17,562 bases of DNA from an uncultured bacterium (GTDB lineage: Bacteria > Bacillota > Clostridia > Lachnospirales > Lachnospiraceae). The position numbers and the translations under genes are program-made. The notes under the pieces were generated by a model that searched no databases, was not told where the DNA came from, and saw only the letters and a list, made by a program, of their open reading frames with translations. The DNA is taken from positions 1-17,562 of the forward strand of contig CAJMQE010000080.1 in the NCBI GenBank assembly GCA_905215405.1, given 5' to 3'. Position 1 is the stretch's first letter. Every line of letters begins with the position of its first letter. Positions 13,349 to 17,562 of this stretch are shown piece by piece.

Positions 13349-14628
13349 TGGCAAAGGCAGGTAGAGGACAGACTAGACGCGACTCCAAACGAAGAGTTCT
13401 TCGTCCGGGAGAAAGCATTAGAGCCGATGGAAAATATCAATATAAATATCATATTGATGGCAAACCACACTTTGTATATAGCTGGAGGCTTGAGCCTACG
13501 GACAAATTGCCACCCGGCAAAAAGCCTTGTATGTCACTTCGAGAAATGGAAAAGCAGGTCAATTCAGATCTGGAAGTGCTCACGAATATCACAGATGGCA
13601 ATATGACAGTATGTGAATTGGTGGATAGGTACTTGAAAACAAAGACCGGAGTTAGGCAAAGCACTAAGCAGGGATATGTTACAGTTCAGAGAGTTCTTGC
13701 AAAGGAGGCATTCGGTAAAAAAGCAATTCGAAGTGTGAAGACTTCCGATGCAAAATTATTCTTAATAAAATTGCAACAGGAAGATAAGAAAAGCTATAGT
13801 TCAATACATACCATTCGAGGAGTGCTAAGACCTGCATTTCAGATGGCAGTTGATGATGATATTATTGTAAAGAACCCATTCGGATTTCAGCTTGCCGGAG
13901 TGGTGGTTAATGACTCTGTTACAAGAGAGGCAATTAGCAAAGACCAGATGAGGAAGTTTCTCAAATTCGTGCATGATGATGCGGTGTATTGTAAGTATTA
14001 CGAAGTGGTGTATATTTTGTTTCACACAGGACTTCGTATTTCGGAATTTTGTGGTTTGACATTAAAGGATATTGACCTTGAGCATAACACTTTAAATATA
14101 GACCACCAATTGCAGAGAACTGCTGATATGAGATACATTATTGAAACTACAAAGACGGATGCTGGAACAAGAAAGATACCTATTACTAATGATGTGGCGG
14201 ATATGTTCAAAGCGATTATTGAGGACAGAGAACCACCGAAAGTTGAGAAGGTAATTGACGGGCATACGGGATTTCTTTTTTACGATGAAAATGATATGCC
14301 ACTTGTAGCTATGCATTGGCAGCACAGATTCAATCATATGGTTGGTAGGTACAACGATATTTATAGAGTGCAGATGCCAAACATCACTCCGCATGTATGC
14401 AGGCACACCTACTGCAGTAATCAAGCGAAAGCCGGGATGAATCCTAAAACACTTCAGTACCTTATGGGCCATTCGGATATAAGCGTTACAATGAATGTGT
14501 ACACGCATATCGGATTTGATGATGCAGAGGAAGAACTGAAGCGAATGGAAGAATTTAGAAAGGCGCAGGCAGAGGTTGAAAAGAAGAATGAGAAACCGAT
14601 GACGAATAGGATGTTTAAGGCAATTTAA
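13348..14628 (+). CDS. int: Tyrosine recombinase (Tn916-type integrase)
   Basis: A 426-residue protein with an N-terminal arm-binding domain (about 10-80; DGKYQYKYHIDGKPHFVYSW), a SAM-like core-binding domain (about 85-190) and a catalytic domain with all key residues: Arg230 (HTGLRISE), Lys269 (TKTDAG), His349 and Arg352 (PHVCRH), His375 (LMGHSD) and Tyr385 (NVYTH). It integrates and excises circular element DNA at attachment sites without needing replication. The start is set by AAGGAGGAG and by overlap with the upstream gene. A terminator follows directly. Arm-type repeats near 2108-2185 and 16296-16348 and a core at 1990/16468 fit its expected action. It lies near the right end, separated from it only by one cargo gene. 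Confidence 0.95.
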   Translation: MAKAGRGQTRRDSKRRVLRPGESIRADGKYQYKYHIDGKPHFVYSWRLEPTDKLPPGKKPCMSLREMEKQVNSDLEVLTNITDGNMTVCELVDRYLKTKTGVRQSTKQGYVTVQRVLAKEAFGKKAIRSVKTSDAKLFLIKLQQEDKKSYSSIHTIRGVLRPAFQMAVDDDIIVKNPFGFQLAGVVVNDSVTREAISKDQMRKFLKFVHDDAVYCKYYEVVYILFHTGLRISEFCGLTLKDIDLEHNTLNIDHQLQRTADMRYIIETTKTDAGTRKIPITNDVADMFKAIIEDREPPKVEKVIDGHTGFLFYDENDMPLVAMHWQHRFNHMVGRYNDIYRVQMPNITPHVCRHTYCSNQAKAGMNPKTLQYLMGHSDISVTMNVYTHIGFDDAEEELKRMEEFRKAQAEVEKKNEKPMTNRMFKAI

Positions 14629-14643
14629 TATAGAAAAATTATG

Positions 14644-14677
14644 ACGCTCTGGCTTTATGGCTGGAGCGTTATTTTTG
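14644..14677 (+). terminator. Terminator after the integrase
   Basis: ACGCTCTGGC (14644-14653) pairs with GCTGGAGCGT (14660-14669), a 10-bp stem with two G-U pairs, followed by TATTTTTG. It separates the integration operon from the independently promoted cargo gene. Confidence 0.75.
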
Positions 14678-14697
14678 TGGAAAAGGCACGGATCTAC

Positions 14698-14706
14698 TGA
14701 TATAAT
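14698..14706 (+). promoter_or_regulatory. Extended -10 promoter for the DUF4062 gene
   Basis: TGATATAAT at 14698-14706 is a perfect TATAAT with the TGN extension. The -35 region is poor (TTGTGG, 20 bp upstream). Transcription would begin about 14713, 30 nt before the ATG. A promoter of its own right after a terminator suggests constitutive, independent expression, as usual for island cargo. Confidence 0.6.
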
Positions 14707-14742
14707 ATATTTTGGAATAATTTTGCATTGGAGGGATTATAT

Positions 14743-16299
14743 ATGCCAAGAATGGGTATTACAGCATATGATTTGTTAATTTCATGTCCAGGAGATGTTG
14801 ATAAATATGTAAATATAGTAAAAGAGTGTATTGATAAATATAATAGGTTATTAGGGCGAATTAACAATGCGGAAATTGTTGGTAGACATTGGTCAACAGA
14901 TAGTTATTCACAGTCAGGAGATAAACCTCAAGAATTACTTAATAAACAATTTGTAAGAGATTGTGATGCGGCTGTTGCTATTTTTTGGACGAAATTTGGA
15001 ACGCCTACTGATAAGTATGGATCGGGTACAGAAGAAGAAATAGAGGAAATGCTTTCGGCAGGAAAGCAAGTGTTTATGTATTTTGTTGACGAGCCTGTAA
15101 GTCCTTCAGAACTTAATAGTGAACAATATAAGAAAATACAGGAGTTTCGTGAAAAGTATAAGGGAAGAGGTATTTACTTTGTTGTTGACAGTGAAGAAGA
15201 ACTTGAGAAACGATTTACTAATGATTTAACAATGTATTTTCTGCCATTAATGGTTGGTACAAAAAATTCAAATAGTGTGGTAGAAAAAAGGCCGATGTTA
15301 GATATTATTGATTATCAGACGGGAACAAATTGTGTATCAGTTGTTTCATCAGCATTCTGTGAAAGTAAGTTTATCAAGGAGCAAGAATTTAAGATATTAA
15401 GTGTAATAGAGGAATTGTCAAATAATCTTCTTTCTGAAAGAACATTTGTAGAGAAAAAGGAAGACGAAGAGGAAGAAGATCCTCAAAGAGTTGCAATAGC
15501 AAACTTTATTAAGTCAAAAACGATAGATTCAGAAATAACAAGTTCAGAAAAGGAAACAATCTTAAAGTTTGCTGAAAAACATAAAGTGGATTTGCCTGAA
15601 GGTTTTTGGAATGTAGGAAATCTTACAAAAACACAAGCTTTATTAAGTCCGATGCTTGGCGGCGGGGGGCCCACATATAATGGAACAGATGAAGAAAAAG
15701 AGCGCTATGATAAATTAGAGGACTTATATTGGAAAATAGAAGAATTAAATGAGTACATTGAATATTTTAGTGTTATTGATAATTACCAGTTGATAAAACT
15801 TGTCTTGTCCAATTTGGGAACTGATATAGATGAAGATATAGATGTAAAACTTCGTTTTGAAAAAGGAAAGCTGGTTCGAAATAAAAATATACCGGCGCCA
15901 GGAATCTTGATTATAGATACTATTTTGGATATGAAGTTCATTGACATGGTTCTCAAAGAAAAGGAAACGGATTCAATTAGCGCATATTCGGATTATCCAA
16001 TAATGCCACAGAGGTTTTCGTACCACATGACAAATCCATTTAACCAACCATCGGCAACTCAAGAATATGAAGAAAGTAAAGAAAAATATACGGATATAGT
16101 TAATAATTTGTGTTGCTTTGAACTATTTGAAAAAGAAGATGAAGATATTATATTAATTCACGTTTCGTATTTGAAACATCATACATCAGTGGCATTTCCT
16201 TCAGCATTAGTTTTTTCAAGTGCTCCAGAAAGTATTGAGTATGAAATTACCTCAAAACATACTGCAGATGTATTAAAAGGTACATTGAAAATCTCTTAG
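14743..16299 (+). CDS. DUF4062-domain protein, probable defence effector
   Basis: A 518-residue protein. Residues 5-165 match the DUF4062 domain, a Rossmann-like fold distantly related to TIR: a first strand LLISCPGDVDK (11-21), then QELLNKQFVRDCDAAVAIFW (63-82), SGTEEEIEEMLSAGKQVFMY (94-113) and IYFVVDSEEEL. The Glu-rich helix after SGT sits where TIR enzymes carry their catalytic Glu. A very acidic linker (EKKEDEEEEDP, 237-247), helices (about 310-350) and a C-terminal part of unknown fold (about 360-518) follow. No NACHT or STAND ATPase motif is seen. ATG 14743 follows GGAGGG by 7 nt; the upstream TTG overlaps that site. It lies between the integrase terminator and the right end, a common spot for anti-phage genes. 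The defence role is inferred. Confidence 0.72.
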   Translation: MPRMGITAYDLLISCPGDVDKYVNIVKECIDKYNRLLGRINNAEIVGRHWSTDSYSQSGDKPQELLNKQFVRDCDAAVAIFWTKFGTPTDKYGSGTEEEIEEMLSAGKQVFMYFVDEPVSPSELNSEQYKKIQEFREKYKGRGIYFVVDSEEELEKRFTNDLTMYFLPLMVGTKNSNSVVEKRPMLDIIDYQTGTNCVSVVSSAFCESKFIKEQEFKILSVIEELSNNLLSERTFVEKKEDEEEEDPQRVAIANFIKSKTIDSEITSSEKETILKFAEKHKVDLPEGFWNVGNLTKTQALLSPMLGGGGPTYNGTDEEKERYDKLEDLYWKIEELNEYIEYFSVIDNYQLIKLVLSNLGTDIDEDIDVKLRFEKGKLVRNKNIPAPGILIIDTILDMKFIDMVLKEKETDSISAYSDYPIMPQRFSYHMTNPFNQPSATQEYEESKEKYTDIVNNLCCFELFEKEDEDIILIHVSYLKHHTSVAFPSALVFSSAPESIEYEITSKHTADVLKGTLKIS

Positions 16300-16348
16300 T
16301 AGTAAGAATTTTCGTTTTACTACTAATTTTACTACTAACAGGTAGTAA
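16296..16348. repeat. Right-end integrase arm-type repeats
   Basis: TTAGTAGTAA at 16296-16305 faces TTACTACTAA at 16317-16326 (perfect 10-bp inverted repeat), followed by a third copy at 16329-16338 and a degraded one near 16339-16348 (CAGGTAGTAA). The first copy contains the stop codon of the DUF4062 gene. The same family occurs at 2108-2185. The distance to the core is about 120-170 bp on this side and about 90-160 bp on the left, as expected for arm sites. Confidence 0.7.
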
Positions 16349-16466
16349 TAACTTGCAAAACTATGCTCAAATTTGCCACAATCAGCATTTTTGAAACAAA
16401 CCACAAAATTCCCGAAAACCCTTGCAAAATAGGGCATTTCAAGGCAAAAAGGAGTAAATCAAAACT

Positions 16467-16931
16467 ATGATAAAAGTCTTATTCGTTTGCCACGGCAACA
16501 TCTGCCGTTCCCCAATGGCAGAATTTGTATTAAAAGATATGGTAGAAAAAAGAGGAATTGCCAATGAGTTTCAGATTGCATCCTGTGCAACGAGCAGGGA
16601 GGAAATCGGTAATCCAGTTCATTATGGAACAAGAGAGAAGCTGGAGCCGCTTGGAATCAGTGTCGCAGGGAAACGCGCGGTTCAGATGACAAAGCAGGAT
16701 TATGATAAATATGATTATCTGATTGCAATGGATGATATGAATGTCAGAAATATATTCCGGATCATTGGAAAAGATCCGGACGAAAAAGTCTGCAAACTGC
16801 TGGATTTTACAGAGCGTAAAGGAAATATTGCAGATCCTTGGTATACAGGCAATTTCGATGAGACATATGATGATATCGTGGAAGGATGCGAAGCATTTTT
16901 AAGGAAACTGGAGGTTCAACCTAAGCGATAA
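16467..16931 (+). CDS. Low-molecular-weight protein tyrosine phosphatase
   Basis: A 154-residue protein, full length for the family. The phosphate-binding loop CHGNICRS (Cys8 nucleophile, Arg14; the C-X5-R motif) lies at the N-terminus and the general acid Asp123 in ADPWYTG near the end. Enzymes of this family remove phosphate from tyrosine residues, and some act on capsule-related kinases or as arsenate reductases; the substrate here is unknown. Codon use is more GC-rich than in the element, fitting a chromosomal gene. The first ten codons coincide with the attachment core, so its start, ribosome binding site and promoter are now supplied by the element. The ribosome binding site lies 12 nt from the ATG, rather far, as in the displaced original leader at 1971-1991. 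Confidence 0.93.
   Translation: MIKVLFVCHGNICRSPMAEFVLKDMVEKRGIANEFQIASCATSREEIGNPVHYGTREKLEPLGISVAGKRAVQMTKQDYDKYDYLIAMDDMNVRNIFRIIGKDPDEKVCKLLDFTERKGNIADPWYTGNFDETYDDIVEGCEAFLRKLEVQPKR
16468..16497. other. Right attachment core (attR candidate)
   Basis: Second copy of the 30-bp core (27/30 identical to 1990-2019). It forms codons 1-10 of the intact phosphatase gene, so insertion keeps the gene in frame. Everything upstream of it, including the ribosome binding site AAGGAG (16449-16454), is element DNA. Confidence 0.7.
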
Positions 16932-16948
16932 TACTGGGCAGATGGTAA

Positions 16949-17562
16949 ATGAGACGGAGCATATTTCGTAAAAAAATAAACAGAAAAGGGTATCCATTGG
17001 AAGCGTTCGACTATGTACAGCAGCAGTTCGGACGCTTTCATGATCATCAGATGCATGGCTGCATCTGGCTGTCAGGACATTTACAGGAGAAAATGTGCAA
17101 ACAGGCGGTAGGGGCAACGTTGCAAATGTTACCACAACTGGCATGTAAGCTGGTCAGAAACCGTTGGATTCCTTGTGAGCAGGCAAAACGTAATTCAATA
17201 TTACAGGTGAGCAGTCAAACAGAAGAATTTACAAAAACGCAGGTCTTGGAAAGATTGAAACAGCCGGTAGATCTATATCAGGGACCGCAGATTCGAATCA
17301 CCATACTACGCTCTGCAACAAGAGATACGATATGTGTTGTCATGAATCATATGCTTTGTGATGGCATGGCATTTAAGGAGTATTTGTATCTGCTTGCTGA
17401 GCTGTATTCAAATATCGCGCAGCACAAACTGGTACAGGATATTTTGCAACATTATGATCCAGCAAAAAGAAGTGTGGGTTGTTTATTTCATGGCATCTCC
17501 AAAAACAGTGCGTATGCACGGAATACGAATGTAGAAAAGAATGCACAAAACTCAGTGAAAAA
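16949..17562 (+). CDS. Condensation/acyltransferase-like protein (partial, runs off the window)
   Basis: The frame is open from ATG 16949 to the window end, 204 codons, with no stop. The product resembles the CoA-dependent acyltransferase or non-ribosomal peptide condensation superfamily: the active-site HxxxDG motif appears as NHMLCDGMAF (His134, Asp138, Gly139), preceded by LKQPVDLYQGPQIRITIL (103-120), a typical strand of this fold. Such stand-alone domains form esters or amides from acyl donors. The start is uncertain, because no strong ribosome binding site precedes the ATG and the gene begins 17 bp after the phosphatase stop. The two are probably co-transcribed. The base composition matches the phosphatase, so it is likely chromosomal. 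The C-terminal half is not visible. Confidence 0.7.
   Translation, partial: MRRSIFRKKINRKGYPLEAFDYVQQQFGRFHDHQMHGCIWLSGHLQEKMCKQAVGATLQMLPQLACKLVRNRWIPCEQAKRNSILQVSSQTEEFTKTQVLERLKQPVDLYQGPQIRITILRSATRDTICVVMNHMLCDGMAFKEYLYLLAELYSNIAQHKLVQDILQHYDPAKRSVGCLFHGISKNSAYARNTNVEKNAQNSVK

Noticed and set aside
14092..14508. A 138-codon minus-strand frame inside the integrase
   Set aside because: Antisense to the catalytic domain, which has all its conserved residues; no ribosome binding site or domain.
2000..16490. Conjugative or mobilisable element of the Tn916 kind
   Set aside because: Int and Xis are Tn916-like, but there is no relaxase, coupling protein or type IV secretion gene; the primase, origin and capsid gene point to a satellite-like element.
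1..17562. CRISPR array, tRNA or rRNA genes
   Set aside because: No regularly spaced direct repeats of CRISPR size and no tRNA-like cloverleaf or rRNA segment was noticed; the target is a protein gene, not a tRNA.

Overview
The window looks like low-GC Firmicutes DNA, probably a gut Clostridia/Lachnospiraceae genome. This is inferred from strong AGGAGG ribosome binding sites, AT-rich codon use, a Tn916-type Xis/Int pair and repeated use of TTG/GTG starts. Most of it is one integrated mobile element of about 14.5 kb (roughly 1990 to 16497). It sits in the 5' end of a low-molecular-weight protein tyrosine phosphatase (LMW-PTP) gene.

Layout. (1) 1-1985, left flank: a decayed small HTH gene, an HNH-domain protein, a MazG-like NTP pyrophosphohydrolase and a truncated ORF; probably a second accessory insertion or hotspot cargo. 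(2) 1989-2185, left attachment region: a 30-bp copy of the start of the PTP gene (27/30 identical to the intact copy at 16468), then inverted ACTACTAAG-type repeats that look like integrase arm sites. (3) 2312-5330: a promoter, a small HTH gene and a restriction-modification operon. It encodes an EcoRI-family endonuclease between two unrelated adenine methyltransferases, one M.RsrI-like and one M.EcoRI-like, and ends in a strong terminator. (4) 5343-6365, minus strand: a third methyltransferase translationally coupled to a small Cro/C1-type regulator. (5) 6616-7200: a minus-strand repressor, an array of CTTAAT-NNN-ATTAAG operators and a consensus rightward promoter. (6) 7267-10179: two small genes and a primase-DUF3987 replication protein, followed by a mirror-symmetric iteron array around an AT-rich core (10181-10301) that resembles a replication origin. 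(7) 10328-12543: an uncharacterised protein, two paralogous zinc-ribbon proteins and one HK97-type major capsid protein, with no portal, terminase, protease or tail genes. (8) 12541-12815: a structured, GC-rich intergenic region. (9) 12816-14677: two Xis-like proteins, the integrase and a terminator. (10) 14698-16299: a separately promoted DUF4062-domain protein, likely defence cargo, then the right arm repeats. (11) 16467 to the end: the intact PTP gene and a truncated condensation/acyltransferase-like gene, both chromosomal.

How it fits together (inference). Repressor, divergent promoter, primase, origin and Int/Xis are the control, replication and excision parts of a phage satellite or similar autonomously replicating island. 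There is no relaxase, so a conjugative element is unlikely. The lone, scaffold-less capsid protein with two zinc ribbons is the least explained module and may package the element or interfere with a helper phage. The EcoRI-type system and the DUF4062 protein are defence cargo near the two ends. The most notable points are the doubled methyltransferases around an EcoRI-type nuclease, the solitary capsid module and the origin-like structure.
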